A stretch of DNA of 64,000 nt from the NCBI RefSeq assembly GCF_019904175.1, contig NZ_CP061913.1, forward strand, positions 1,488,001 through 1,552,000. The letters are read 5' to 3'. The notes under the pieces were generated by a model. It saw only the letters and a program-made list of their open reading frames with translations. It did not search any database and was not told the DNA's origin. Shown here piece after piece: positions 56,071 to 64,000 of the stretch (the first letter of the stretch is position 1; the number at the start of each line of letters is the position of its first letter). Source of the stretch: Dactylosporangium vinaceum (GTDB lineage Bacteria > Actinomycetota > Actinomycetes > Mycobacteriales > Micromonosporaceae). Position numbers and translations under genes: made by a program.

Positions 56071-56805
56071 TCAGCCGACGAGGCTCTCGACCGGGCCCAG
56101 CATGAGGCGGACGCCGAACGCGAGGCAGCCGAGGACGACGAGCACGAAGAACCCGACGTACACGATCGCCGGGACGCGGGTGAGGCGGGCGATCTGGTCG
56201 GCGTCGGAGTTGGGGGCCTGCCGGCGGAAGCGGGACTGCTGCAGCTCGAACACCGCGCGCACGCCGCCGACCAGCATGAACCAGGCGAACGCGTACGCGA
56301 ACGCGCCTTGGATCTCGGCGTCGGCGAACCAGGAGACGGCGAAGATGATCGCCCCGGCCACGACGACCGAGAGCACGCCGTAGAAGTTGCGGATCATGAT
56401 GAGCATCGCCACCAGCAGGACCAGCAGCAGCCACAGCAGGATGGTGATCCGCCCGGCGCCCAGGATCGCGGCGGCGGCCAGGCCGAGCAGCGACGGGGTG
56501 ATGTAGCCGGCCAGGCCCGTGATCACCATGCCGGGGCCGTTGGGGCGGCCGCGGGACAGCGTCAGGCCCGAGGTGTCCGAGTGCAGCCGGATGCCCGACA
56601 GGCGGCGGCCGCTGAGCACCGCGGCGAGCGCGTGGCCGCCCTCGTGCGCGATCGTGACGAAGTTGCGCATGATCTTCCACAGCGGGCGGATCAGCACCGC
56701 CAGCAGGGCGGCCACGGCGGTCGCGATGACCACCTCGCGCGGCGGGGACGGCTGACGGCCGAGAGCGTCGTGCAACACGTCGAACACGAATGCAGAGCCT
56801 GCCAT
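56071..56805 (-). CDS. M50B family membrane metallopeptidase
   Basis: A 244-residue polytopic zinc protease. The zinc motif H-E-G-G-H (His54, Glu55, His58) lies just after the first helix; L-S-G-R-R-L-S-G-I-R-L-H, G-L-A-G-Y-I-T-P-S-L-L-G and later helices match peptidase M50B-like proteins. About six helices. It is divergent from a GNAT gene 12 bp away. Substrate unknown, perhaps a membrane-bound anti-sigma factor or signal peptide remnants. Confidence 0.87.
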   Translation of the reverse strand: MAGSAFVFDVLHDALGRQPSPPREVVIATAVAALLAVLIRPLWKIMRNFVTIAHEGGHALAAVLSGRRLSGIRLHSDTSGLTLSRGRPNGPGMVITGLAGYITPSLLGLAAAAILGAGRITILLWLLLVLLVAMLIMIRNFYGVLSVVVAGAIIFAVSWFADAEIQGAFAYAFAWFMLVGGVRAVFELQQSRFRRQAPNSDADQIARLTRVPAIVYVGFFVLVVLGCLAFGVRLMLGPVESLVG

Positions 56806-56817
56806 CTCGCGTGTTGA

Positions 56818-57312
56818 ATGAACAGCGTGGAGATCAGGCGCTTTGCGGACAGTGACTGGCCGGGTGTGTGGGACGTGTGGCACGAGGTGGTCGCGGCCGG
56901 TGAGAGCTACGACAACGCGCCGGACTCGACCGAGGCCGACGCGCGTGGGCACTGGCTGCCGGCGCCGCCGTGGGAGCAGTGGGTCGCGGCCGAGGACGGC
57001 GCCGTGCTCGGGACATACAAGATCGGGCCGAACAAGCACGCGCTCGGGGCGCACGTGGCAAATGCGAGCTTCATGGTCTCGTCCCGGGCCCGCGGCCGCG
57101 GCCTCGGCCGCACGCTCGGCGAGCACTGCCTGGACCGGGGGCGCGCCCTCGGGTACAGCGCCATGCAGTTCAACGCCGTCGTCTCGACGAACACCGTCGC
57201 CGTGCGGCTGTGGCGCTCACTCGGCTTCATCATCGTCGGCACCGTCCCCGACGGTTTCCAGAGCACCCGGCACGGGTTGGTCGACTTCCATATCATGCAT
57301 CGGTACCTGTGA
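56818..57312 (+). CDS. GNAT N-acetyltransferase
   Basis: A 164-residue GNAT enzyme. It starts I-R-R-F-A-D-S-D-W and has the acetyl-CoA loop S-S-R-A-R-G-R-G-L-G-R-T-L-G-E-H and the late motif V-R-L-W-R-S-L-G-F. Resembles phosphinothricin/aminoacyl-type acetyltransferases; acceptor not known. Divergent from the M50B gene with only 12 bp between, so promoters overlap the coding ends. Confidence 0.88.
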   Translation: MNSVEIRRFADSDWPGVWDVWHEVVAAGESYDNAPDSTEADARGHWLPAPPWEQWVAAEDGAVLGTYKIGPNKHALGAHVANASFMVSSRARGRGLGRTLGEHCLDRGRALGYSAMQFNAVVSTNTVAVRLWRSLGFIIVGTVPDGFQSTRHGLVDFHIMHRYL

Positions 57313-57402
57313 TGGCTTGCAAACGCGAGCGGTTCCCCCGTGGGGGTCGTATATGCGGGTACAGCTTGTGACCATCGGCGTGCGTTATGTACCAATACCC
57401 CG

Positions 57403-58989
57403 ATGCGTACTCCGCCCGAACTGCGCTACGACACGGATGACCACCGCAGCGGTGATCTGACCGGCTACCGCATCGGTGACGCGTACGAGCTGGTCGAGCC
57501 CATCGGCGGCGGCGGTACCGGCACCGTGTGGCGGGCCCGGGCGCTGCACGGCGACGAGCAGGTCGCGGTGAAGCTCCTGCGCGAGGATCTGATGGCCGAG
57601 CCGAAGGCCGTGAACCGGTTCGTGCAGGAGCGCGCGATCCTGCTCATGCTGCGCCACCCGCACATCGTGCGCGTGCGCGACCTGGTCACCGTCGGCACGT
57701 CCCTCGGCCTGGTCATGGACCTCGTCGAGGGCGGCAGCCTGCGCGACTACCTCCACGAGCGCGGCACCCTGACCCCGGCCGAGGCGGCCACCCTGCTGGC
57801 CCAGGTCGCCGAGGCCCTCTCGGCCGCCCACCGCCGCGGGGTCATCCACCGCGACCTCAAGCCGGACAACATCCTGCTCGACCGCGTCGACGGCGAGCTG
57901 CACTGCCGGCTCACCGACTTCGGCATCGCCCGCGTGCTGGACACGCCGAGCATGACGACGCCCGGCGCGCTCGTCGGCACCGCGAACTACGTCGCCCCCG
58001 AGGCCGTCTACGGCGGCCGCCCGGCCCCGCCGGCCGACATCTATGCCCTGGGGGTGGTCCTGTTCGAGCTGACGACCGGCCGCCCGACCTACGCGGGCGG
58101 GCCGGCCTGGGCCATCCTGCGCCGCCACGTCGACGAGTCCCCGCGCCGCGTCCACGGCATGCCGGACGCCGTCTGGCAGGTCGTCCAGGAGTGCATGGAC
58201 AAGCGCCCGGGCCGCCGCCCGACCGCCCGCGACCTGGCGACAACCCTGCGCAACGTGGCCCGGCGCACCGCCGACGAGCCGGCCCTGCCGCCGCAGTCGG
58301 TCGACGAGCGCCTGACCACCCTGCACCCGCCGGTGCCGCAGCAGCGCCAGGCGCCGACCCGCTCGAGATGGGCGATCGCCGCGGCGGTCCTCGCCGTGCT
58401 CGGCCTGCTGGCCCTCCCCGTCTGGCAGTACCTGCATCGTGACCACGTGAACGGCACCGCCGAGGGCACGCGGGCCACCCTGGCCCCGGCGCCGCCCCCG
58501 TCCGCCGAGGTCCGCAGCACCGCCCCCGCCGCGACCGCGACCAGCCGCAGCCCGGGCGCCCTGCGGGCCGGTGACCCGAGCCCGGCCCCCTCCGTCCAGC
58601 CGGGCGCGCACGCCGAGGGCTCCCCGATCTTCGGCCCGTGGATCTGCGGCAAGCAGTACACGTGGGATCTGGGCCACCCGGTCCTGGCCAACCCCTGCCA
58701 CGCGCTCGCCGACAACCGCGTCCGGATGGTCGCGCACCTGCAGAGCATCCCGCCGGTGCAGGCCGACGTCAGCCTCAGCGTGGTCGACGCCGACACCGGG
58801 GAGCCGGTGGACGGCCCCCACGAGTGCAACGGCGTGGTCTTCACCGACTTCGCCCCCAACCACGACTGCGGACCGTTCGAGGCCGGCCTGCCGCGCGGGC
58901 ACCGCTATGTGGTCGTGCTGCGCTGGGTCTACACGAGCCGGGCGCTGCTGCCGGGCGGCGAGGTCAAGGGCGAGCCCTTCGACTGGTAG
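57403..58989 (+). CDS. Membrane Ser/Thr protein kinase with unfamiliar outer domain
   Basis: A 528-residue PknB-like kinase. The kinase domain (about 27-290) has G-G-G-G-T-G-T-V (P loop), V-A-V-K-L-L, H-R-D-L-K-P-D-N (catalytic Asp151), D-F-G and A-P-E. A membrane helix follows at about 321-345, then a Pro/Ala linker and an outer domain of about 120 residues (about 405-528) containing four Cys (W-I-C-G-K, N-P-C-H, H-E-C-N, H-D-C-G). It lacks PASTA repeats. I know no family for this outer domain. ATG 57403. Confidence 0.92.
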   Translation: MRTPPELRYDTDDHRSGDLTGYRIGDAYELVEPIGGGGTGTVWRARALHGDEQVAVKLLREDLMAEPKAVNRFVQERAILLMLRHPHIVRVRDLVTVGTSLGLVMDLVEGGSLRDYLHERGTLTPAEAATLLAQVAEALSAAHRRGVIHRDLKPDNILLDRVDGELHCRLTDFGIARVLDTPSMTTPGALVGTANYVAPEAVYGGRPAPPADIYALGVVLFELTTGRPTYAGGPAWAILRRHVDESPRRVHGMPDAVWQVVQECMDKRPGRRPTARDLATTLRNVARRTADEPALPPQSVDERLTTLHPPVPQQRQAPTRSRWAIAAAVLAVLGLLALPVWQYLHRDHVNGTAEGTRATLAPAPPPSAEVRSTAPAATATSRSPGALRAGDPSPAPSVQPGAHAEGSPIFGPWICGKQYTWDLGHPVLANPCHALADNRVRMVAHLQSIPPVQADVSLSVVDADTGEPVDGPHECNGVVFTDFAPNHDCGPFEAGLPRGHRYVVVLRWVYTSRALLPGGEVKGEPFDW

Positions 58990-59054
58990 CCCGCCGTCCT
59001 GATTGGTGGGAATGGACGCGAAAAAGTGTCGTACCCCTGTGATGGGGTGTGGGT

Positions 59055-59417
59055 ATGACGGGTGACGGGGAGCCCTCGGGGTTCGAGGAGCTGTTAGCGG
59101 AGCATTGCGCCAGCATCGGAGCCCTGACCCGCCATCTGCGCGAGGTCATCCTCGCCGCCCGCCCCGACCTGACCGAGCGCGTCTACCGCGGCTGGCCCGG
59201 CCTCGGCTTCCACCATCCGTCCCGGGGCTGCATCGCGGCCGTCTACCCGGCCCGTGACCACGTCTCGGTGGGCTTCGAGCACGGCGCCGACCTCCCCGAT
59301 CCCCACGGGCTGCTGGAGGGGACGGGGCGGCGGCTGCGATACCTGCGCTTCAAACCGGACGACAGCGCCCCGACGCATGAGCATCTGATCGAATACCTCG
59401 CGCTAGCGACGGCCTGA
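59055..59417 (+). CDS. DUF1801 domain protein
   Basis: A 120-residue protein with the YdhG/DUF1801 pattern: V-Y-R-G-W-P-G-L-G-F-H, G-C-I-A-A-V-Y-P, H-V-S-V-G-F-E-H-G and R-Y-L-R-F-K. Function unknown; some relatives bind or respond to metals. It starts ATG 59055 (GTG 59049 alternative). Its 3' end overlaps the apbE gene by 15 bp. Confidence 0.8.
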   Translation: MTGDGEPSGFEELLAEHCASIGALTRHLREVILAARPDLTERVYRGWPGLGFHHPSRGCIAAVYPARDHVSVGFEHGADLPDPHGLLEGTGRRLRYLRFKPDDSAPTHEHLIEYLALATA

Positions 59418-60182
59418 CGCCTCCGGATTCGCGGCGACCGGGAGGTTGTCGGAGCGCAACGCCTCGCCCGACTCGGTGACCACCGCGCTCTCGTGGCCCG
59501 GGAGCGCGGCCAGCCAGTCGATGCCGGCCCGCCCCATGGCCAGCGCAGCGGTGGCGTAGGCGTCGGCGGTGCCCAGCTCGGGGCCGACGACGGTGACCGA
59601 GCGCAGGTCGTTCACCGGCCGGCCGGTGAAGGGGTCCACCACGTGCAGGCCCCGCTCGTACGTGCCCGAGGTCGCGACAGCGGTGTCGGTCACCTCCAGC
59701 ACCCAGGCGACGGACATGGCCTCCCACGGGTGCCGGATGCCGACGCGCCACTTCTCGCGGCCCAGCGGGGCGCCGCGCACGAAGATGTCGCCGCCCGCGT
59801 TGAGGCAGTGGTTCGCCGAGCCGGCCTCCAGGAGCCGGTCGCAGGCGCGCTGGACGGCCCAGCCCTTCACGTAGCCGGACGGGTCGAGCCGGCCGCCCGC
59901 GTTGATGTCGAAGTAGCCGTCGGTCTCGTCCCACAGCTCGGCGCAGCGGTCCAGGACCTCGCCGACCTCGGGCGCGCACTCCTCGCGGCGCAGCTCACCG
60001 CGGGCCAGGCGGCTGATCTCGCTCTCCGGCCGGTAGGTGCTGAAGATCTCGTCGACGGTGCGCAGCCACGCGAAGACGCCGTCGGCCAGGCGCTCCAGGT
60101 CGGGCACCGGCCGGTCGTCGTCCAGGTCGAGGCTGACCGCCATGCCCATGACGTGCTCGACCCGCACCAGGCTGTGCGTCAT
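59403..60182 (-). CDS. apbE: FAD:protein FMN transferase
   Basis: Attaches FMN covalently to Thr in exported flavoproteins, using FAD. The 259-residue protein has M-G-M-A-V-S-L-D (opening), E-I-S-R-L, D-I-N-A-G-G-R-L-D-P-S-G-Y-V-K-G, N-A-G-G-D-I-F-V and T-S-G-T-Y-E-R; D-P-F-T-G-R-P and T-A-D-A-Y-A-T-A (metal Asp and Thr) are also present. No signal peptide is seen, so it may act on the inner side or be anchored by partners. Overlaps the FMN-binding gene by one base (TGATG), showing co-translation. Confidence 0.93.
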   Translation of the reverse strand: MTHSLVRVEHVMGMAVSLDLDDDRPVPDLERLADGVFAWLRTVDEIFSTYRPESEISRLARGELRREECAPEVGEVLDRCAELWDETDGYFDINAGGRLDPSGYVKGWAVQRACDRLLEAGSANHCLNAGGDIFVRGAPLGREKWRVGIRHPWEAMSVAWVLEVTDTAVATSGTYERGLHVVDPFTGRPVNDLRSVTVVGPELGTADAYATAALAMGRAGIDWLAALPGHESAVVTESGEALRSDNLPVAANPEASGRR

Positions 60183-60766
60183 CAGCCCTGAAACGCGCGG
60201 TCGATGGCGGACTGGAGGGAGAGCTTGTAGCCGCTGCTGGTGTACGTGGCGCCGGAGACGGTGTCGATGTCGGCGCTCTGAGCGGCCAGGGCCTCGCTGC
60301 GCAGCTTCGGCAGGGCGGCGTTGTTGATCTGCACGGACCGGGACGCCTCGGACGGCTTGTCCAGCACCTTGACGTCGGTGATCTTGCCGCCGGCCACCAC
60401 GATCGACAGCTCCACGTTGCCGTACTCGACGTAGATCGGGTTGCCGTTGAAGGTCCCGTCCTTCATCGTCGTGCGCGGCGGCTTCGCGGCGGTCGTGGTC
60501 GGCTTGGTGGCGGGCGCCGTGGTCCGGGTACCCCCGGCCGGTGTTGTGGCTTTGGCTCCTGGGGTCTGTCCCGTCCCGGCGGCGACGTCGGCCGGGGGAG
60601 CGCCGCCCGGCGCCACCGAGCCGGCCGATGACGTGGCCGGGATCGGCCCCTGGGCCGACTGCGGCTGCAACGGCTGGTCGCTGGAGCTGCTGAAGCCGGC
60701 TTTCGCGCCGACCAGCAGCACCGTGCCCGCCGCCGTGCCCATGAGGGCCATCAGGGCGCGTCGCAT
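60182..60766 (-). CDS. Exported FMN-binding domain protein
   Basis: A 194-residue protein with an N-terminal signal/anchor helix (about 4-22), a Pro/Ala/Thr linker (about 25-95), and an FMN_bind domain (about 100-194). The flavinylation site is D-T-V-S-G-A-T-Y-T-S with acceptor Thr174. It is the expected substrate of the ApbE encoded downstream; the flavin would accept electrons from the ferric-reductase-like partner. AGGAG stands before the ATG. Confidence 0.92.
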   Translation of the reverse strand: MRRALMALMGTAAGTVLLVGAKAGFSSSSDQPLQPQSAQGPIPATSSAGSVAPGGAPPADVAAGTGQTPGAKATTPAGGTRTTAPATKPTTTAAKPPRTTMKDGTFNGNPIYVEYGNVELSIVVAGGKITDVKVLDKPSEASRSVQINNAALPKLRSEALAAQSADIDTVSGATYTSSGYKLSLQSAIDRAFQG

Positions 60767-60780
60767 GCGGTTCAACTCCT

Positions 60781-62160
60781 CTAGAACTCGAAGGGGTCCA
60801 GGTGGACCTGGCGGCGGGGGACACGCAGGCGGCGCAGGACGGCCAGGGACTGCTGGATGAGGCCGTCCGGGCCGCAGAGATACACGTCGCGCTCCGTGAC
60901 GTCGGGGACCAGGTCGCGCAGGCCGGCCGGGGTGAACAGGCGGCGCGGGCCCGGGGCGCGGCGGTCGCCGACCACGAACCACAGCTGGGCGTGGCGCAGC
61001 TCGGACAGCTGCTCCAGCTCGTGGCGCAGGTGCAGGTCGTGGACGGCGCTGGCGCGGTAGATGACGATCGCGCCCGGCGGGAGCTCCTCCAGCAGGGCGC
61101 GGATCGGGCCGATGCCGCTGCCGGCCGCGATGAGCAGGGCGCGCTGCTTGATGCGGCGAGCGGCGGTGAAGTCGCCCCACGGGCCCTCGACGAAGATCCG
61201 GGTACCCGGGCGCATGGCGCGCAGCCGCTGGGTGTGGTCGCCGACGGTCTTCACGGTCAGGCGCAGCCAGCGGCCGTTGGGTGCGGCCGAGAGGGAGAAC
61301 GGGTGCGCCTGCCACCACAGGCCCCGGCCCAGGAACCGCCAGCGGAAGAACTGGCCGGCCTTGGCGTCCAGGTCGTGCAGCCGGGCACCGGTGATGTAGA
61401 TCGACACCATGTTCGGGCCCTCGGCGACCACGTCGGCCACGCGCAGGCGGTGCCGGAGGTTGAGCCAGAGCGGGCCCACGATCCGGCCGAGGACGACGGC
61501 GGCGATCGTGACGACGTAGAACCCGATCCACGCGGTGCGCCCGAGGCCGGGCTTGTACAGCTCCTGGCCGTCGGAGAACTGGTGCGCGAAGCCGAGCAGC
61601 AGCGCCAGGTAGGAGGTGAGGTGCAGGAAGTACCAGAGCTCGTAGGGCAGGGCCCGGCGCAGCCGGCGGATGCTCAGCAGGCCGATGCACACCAGCATGC
61701 CGGCCGCGATGAACGCGGTGACCATGTCGTCGTACTGGGTCAGCAGGACACCGAGTTCGCTCGTGGCGGTCTTGCTGTCGGCGTACGCGTAGCCGACCGT
61801 GATGAGCGCCCCGTGCGCCAGGATCATGACAAGCACCGAGCCGCCGAGCTCGCGGTGCCACAGGCCCAGGTGCCGGGCGCCGATCCAGCGCTCCAGGAAG
61901 CCCAGCCGGCTCATGAGGATGACCTGCGTCAGCAGCAGGTAGCCGGCGATCAGGCCGGTGACCCGCCCGGCCGCCTGGAAGACGTCGGCCGAGGTCTCGA
62001 TCGAGCCGGCCTTCGTGCCGAGCCACCAGGGGAGCACGGCGAGCGCGAGGCCGCTCCAGAAGAGGGTACGGAGGATGAACCGTCCGGCGGTGTGGTGCTC
62101 GACGGGCCGGGCGGCCGGGGCCGCGAGCGAGCTCGCCTGGCGCTGTCTCGGGACGGTCAT
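60781..62160 (-). CDS. Ferric reductase-like transmembrane flavocytochrome
   Basis: A 459-residue oxidoreductase. Six or so membrane helices (about 30-235) with His residues in the pattern R-H-L-G-L-W-H, L-A-H-G, L-H-L-T and F-A-H-Q suited to two hemes; then FAD-binding H-P-F-S-L-S, NAD(P)-binding A-G-S-G-I-G-P-I-R and C-G-P-D. It can carry electrons from NAD(P)H across the membrane to an outer acceptor. First gene of the three-gene unit with the FMN-binding protein and ApbE. Confidence 0.9.
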   Translation of the reverse strand: MTVPRQRQASSLAAPAARPVEHHTAGRFILRTLFWSGLALAVLPWWLGTKAGSIETSADVFQAAGRVTGLIAGYLLLTQVILMSRLGFLERWIGARHLGLWHRELGGSVLVMILAHGALITVGYAYADSKTATSELGVLLTQYDDMVTAFIAAGMLVCIGLLSIRRLRRALPYELWYFLHLTSYLALLLGFAHQFSDGQELYKPGLGRTAWIGFYVVTIAAVVLGRIVGPLWLNLRHRLRVADVVAEGPNMVSIYITGARLHDLDAKAGQFFRWRFLGRGLWWQAHPFSLSAAPNGRWLRLTVKTVGDHTQRLRAMRPGTRIFVEGPWGDFTAARRIKQRALLIAAGSGIGPIRALLEELPPGAIVIYRASAVHDLHLRHELEQLSELRHAQLWFVVGDRRAPGPRRLFTPAGLRDLVPDVTERDVYLCGPDGLIQQSLAVLRRLRVPRRQVHLDPFEF

Positions 62161-62278
62161 CGTTGTCTCGGCGTACTGGGCATGTGGTTCCACCGCTGTC
62201 GTTGGTACCAGCGCCACGGGGGGCCAGGCCACGGGCTTAATCGAGACTTCAGGTTGAGCACAGCCCTACACTGCAGCG

Positions 62279-62803
62279 ATGCAGCGGCTCTGGCGAATTG
62301 TCCTGATCTCGGCGGCCGTCCTGGCGGCGGTGGCGGCGACCGGGCTGGGCACGGCGTACTCGCTCGGCCTCTTCGCCGAGGCCGGCCGCTTCACGTCGGT
62401 GCCCGGCTGCGGGATCATGGACGCGTCGACGTTCGCGCCCGTGCTGAGCGCGCCAGGGGTGGAGACCGACGGCGACAACTGCACGGCGTCGGACGGGCAG
62501 CTGCAGGTCAACGTGGGGTACACGATCGTCACGAAGCACGGCACCGTCGGCGGGCCGCAGCTCGCGTCGCGCTACCTCATCGCTGTCGCCGGCGGGGACA
62601 CCGAGACGCTCCAGGGCGTTGGCGAGCAGGCGATCCGGCAGCGGACCAAGGCGATCGGCGCCCCGCAGGTCATCAGCATGCGGGTCAGCAACCTCATCGT
62701 GGTGCTCTCGGTCGTGAACCTCGGCGGCGGCGACATCCCGGCGGGCGCGCAGGACGGTCTGGTGAAGGTCGCGACGGCGCTCGGCACTCGCCTGGGTGCG
62801 TGA
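62279..62803 (+). CDS. Membrane-anchored protein, weakly DUF3558-like
   Basis: A 174-residue protein with one N-terminal helix (about 5-30) and an outer domain with two Cys (P-G-C-G and D-N-C-T) spaced as in DUF3558 lipoproteins, though it has no lipobox. Later V-G-E-Q-A-I and S-N-L-I-V-V-L-S match the general DUF3558 layout. Function unknown. Confidence 0.65.
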   Translation: MQRLWRIVLISAAVLAAVAATGLGTAYSLGLFAEAGRFTSVPGCGIMDASTFAPVLSAPGVETDGDNCTASDGQLQVNVGYTIVTKHGTVGGPQLASRYLIAVAGGDTETLQGVGEQAIRQRTKAIGAPQVISMRVSNLIVVLSVVNLGGGDIPAGAQDGLVKVATALGTRLGA

Positions 62804-62811
62804 GCGCACCC
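62794..62811 (+). terminator. Short hairpin over the stop codon
   Basis: GGGTGCG, loop TGAG, CGCACCC: 7 bp stem with the TGA stop in its loop. It is GC-only and short, so a weak candidate. Confidence 0.35.
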
Positions 62812-62984
62812 GATCGGGTGCCCGGGGCGGCGATCTTCTTTCGCTCGGCCTGCACGAAGTCACAAATCGGGCGGAACGCGACGTATGCCCCGTCGGGCGA
62901 TACGTCAGAAAGGTCGCGGCACGCAGTGCCCGACTTTTCGTATGGCCTGCCCGCCCGGCGGTGGCGCTGCTCCGGGCGGTCGGA

Positions 62985-63461
62985 TCAGGGGAGGCGGCGC
63001 TGGAAGCGGCCGGCGGCGTCGGTGCGGTCCTGGTAGCCCAGGGCGCGGTAGAAGGCGTGCGCGCCCTCGCGGGTGCGCAGGCTGGTGGCCTCGACGCTGG
63101 AGCAGCCGCGCATCAGGCCGAACGTCTCCGCCGCGGCCACCAGGCTCGTGCCGATCCCGCGGCCGCGGGCCGACTCGGCGACGGCCAGGGCGACCACGCG
63201 CAGCCAGGCGCCGTCGACCTCGAACGAGGGGATCACGTGGGCGGCGATGACGCCCAGCAGGCGGCCCCGCTCGTCCCACACGAACGCGGCGCCGTCGGGG
63301 TGCTCGCACCAGCGCTGCAGCCGCTCGGCGATGTTGGTTTCCGCCTGCGGATGACCGTCGCTCTCCAGGAGCCGGGCCACCTGGTCGGTGTCGTCCGGCG
63401 CGAGCCTGCGCACCCCACGGGCCACCTGCTGGCGGTAGCTGTGCAGAACATCAGCGGTCAT
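62985..63461 (-). CDS. GNAT N-acetyltransferase
   Basis: A 158-residue GNAT protein. The acetyl-CoA loop is E-S-A-R-G-R-G-I-G-T-S-L-V, preceded by V-V-A-L-A-V, with A-H-A-F-Y-R-A-L-G-Y near the end. It resembles small-molecule or antibiotic-type acetyltransferases; substrate unknown. Solitary. Confidence 0.85.
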   Translation of the reverse strand: MTADVLHSYRQQVARGVRRLAPDDTDQVARLLESDGHPQAETNIAERLQRWCEHPDGAAFVWDERGRLLGVIAAHVIPSFEVDGAWLRVVALAVAESARGRGIGTSLVAAAETFGLMRGCSSVEATSLRTREGAHAFYRALGYQDRTDAAGRFQRRLP

Positions 63462-63578
63462 GAGTGCACTGTAAAACCGCAGGGGCGGACCGTGCCTGCC
63501 GGAAAATAGTCACTCACGTTCACGATGGTCTATCCACCGCTTGACTGTGCGCCCGTGGGGCCTAGAATTTGCCGCCGC

Positions 63579-64000
63579 TCAGATCGCGCACGAGTCGTCG
63601 GTGCACTCGCCGGCGGCCGCGCTCGCGGTGCCCTCCGGCGCCCGCAGGAGCGTCAGCGACGACTGGGCCAGCGCCTGCTCGAACACCTCGAGCGGCTGCG
63701 CGCCGGAGACCCCGATGCGCTGGTTGAAGACGAAGAACGGCACGCCGCTGATCCCGTACGCCCGCGCCTGCGCGATGTCGGCGTCGACGTCCTCGGCGTA
63801 GGAGCCGTCGGTCAGGGCCTGCTTCGCGGCGACCTCGTCGAGCCCCACCTCGGCCGCGAGGCCCGCGAGCACCGTGTGGTCGGCGACGTCGGCGCCCTCG
63901 GTGAAGTACCCCCGCATCAGCCGCTCCTTCAGCTCGCCCTGCCGGCCGTGGGCCTTGGCGAAGTGCAGGAGCCGGTGGGCGTCGAGGGTGTTGGCGGTGC
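63579..64000 (-). CDS. DsbA-family (FrnE-like) oxidoreductase, 5' end outside window
   Basis: The C-terminal part of a DsbA-family protein. Open to the window edge, it contains N-T-L-D-A-H-R-L-L-H-F-A-K, Y-G-I-S-G-V-P-F-F-V-F-N (the cis-Pro loop) and ends with E-C-T-D-D-S-C-A-I, an extra Cys pair. FrnE-type proteins are soluble thioredoxin-fold enzymes first seen in polyketide clusters and in oxidative-stress response. The N-terminal active-site region is not in the window, so activity cannot be judged. Confidence 0.88.
   Translation of the reverse strand, partial: TANTLDAHRLLHFAKAHGRQGELKERLMRGYFTEGADVADHTVLAGLAAEVGLDEVAAKQALTDGSYAEDVDADIAQARAYGISGVPFFVFNQRIGVSGAQPLEVFEQALAQSSLTLLRAPEGTASAAAGECTDDSCAI

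Overview
The window reads as chromosomal DNA of a high-GC filamentous actinomycete, most likely a Micromonosporaceae member (Actinoplanes/Dactylosporangium/Micromonospora-like). The evidence is very high third-position GC with frequent GTG starts, a fused actinobacterial 2-oxoglutarate decarboxylase (kgd) followed by its small DUF6104 partner, a nickel superoxide dismutase with its own maturation protease, an XRE-DUF5753 regulator, a Methyltransf_19 protein, DUF3052, and a c-di-AMP riboswitch ahead of an NlpC/P60 hydrolase. I see no rRNA, tRNA, CRISPR array, insertion sequence or prophage. Genus assignment is inference only.

Layout. 1-9.5 kb: end of a lipid kinase gene, a FadR-type GntR regulator, an orphan RsbW-like protein, the divergent sodN/sodX pair, malic enzyme, a quinone oxidoreductase-like enzyme, a secreted hydrolase, and an FAD-linked oxidase. 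9.4-20 kb: a second secreted hydrolase, an mprA-mprB-pepD-like envelope-stress operon, a PadR-DUF4097 operon, an olsB-olsA-like acyltransferase pair, DUF3052, and an ABC exporter. 20-25.5 kb: kgd, DUF6104 and glpK. 25.6-31 kb: an unusual four-gene run coding for a giant membrane metalloprotease with PqqD-like, M50, cyclic-nucleotide-binding-like, FecR-like and Ig-like parts, a small zinc-binding protein, a protein with a RiPP-leader-like N-terminus fused to Gly/His repeats and calcium-binding-type DxDxDG motifs, and an Asp/His-rich protein. This is the best candidate in the window for an undescribed system.

31-42 kb: a PAS-GGDEF-EAL protein, a SAM methyltransferase, a secreted 5'-nucleotidase, a membrane-anchored GH16-like protein that has lost its catalytic motif, an epimerase, a group 2 sigma factor, trans-aconitate methyltransferase, and the NlpC/P60 gene with its riboswitch. 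42-49 kb: a tight six-gene liv-type ABC operon that includes an acyl-CoA ligase. 49-57 kb: an XRE regulator, a chimeric solute-binding/VWA membrane protein, a second GGDEF-EAL protein, an uncharacterised protein, a small M50 peptidase and a GNAT enzyme. 57-64 kb: a Ser/Thr kinase with an unfamiliar Cys-containing outer domain, then a three-gene flavin electron-transfer cassette (ferric-reductase-like protein, FMN-binding protein, ApbE), two small proteins and a DsbA-family gene cut by the window edge.

Shared themes are envelope sensing and maintenance (MprAB-PepD, PadR-DUF4097, NlpC/P60, two M50 peptidases, STPK), second messengers (two c-di-GMP proteins and a c-di-AMP riboswitch) and central carbon flux (malic enzyme, Kgd, GlpK, acyl-CoA ligase).
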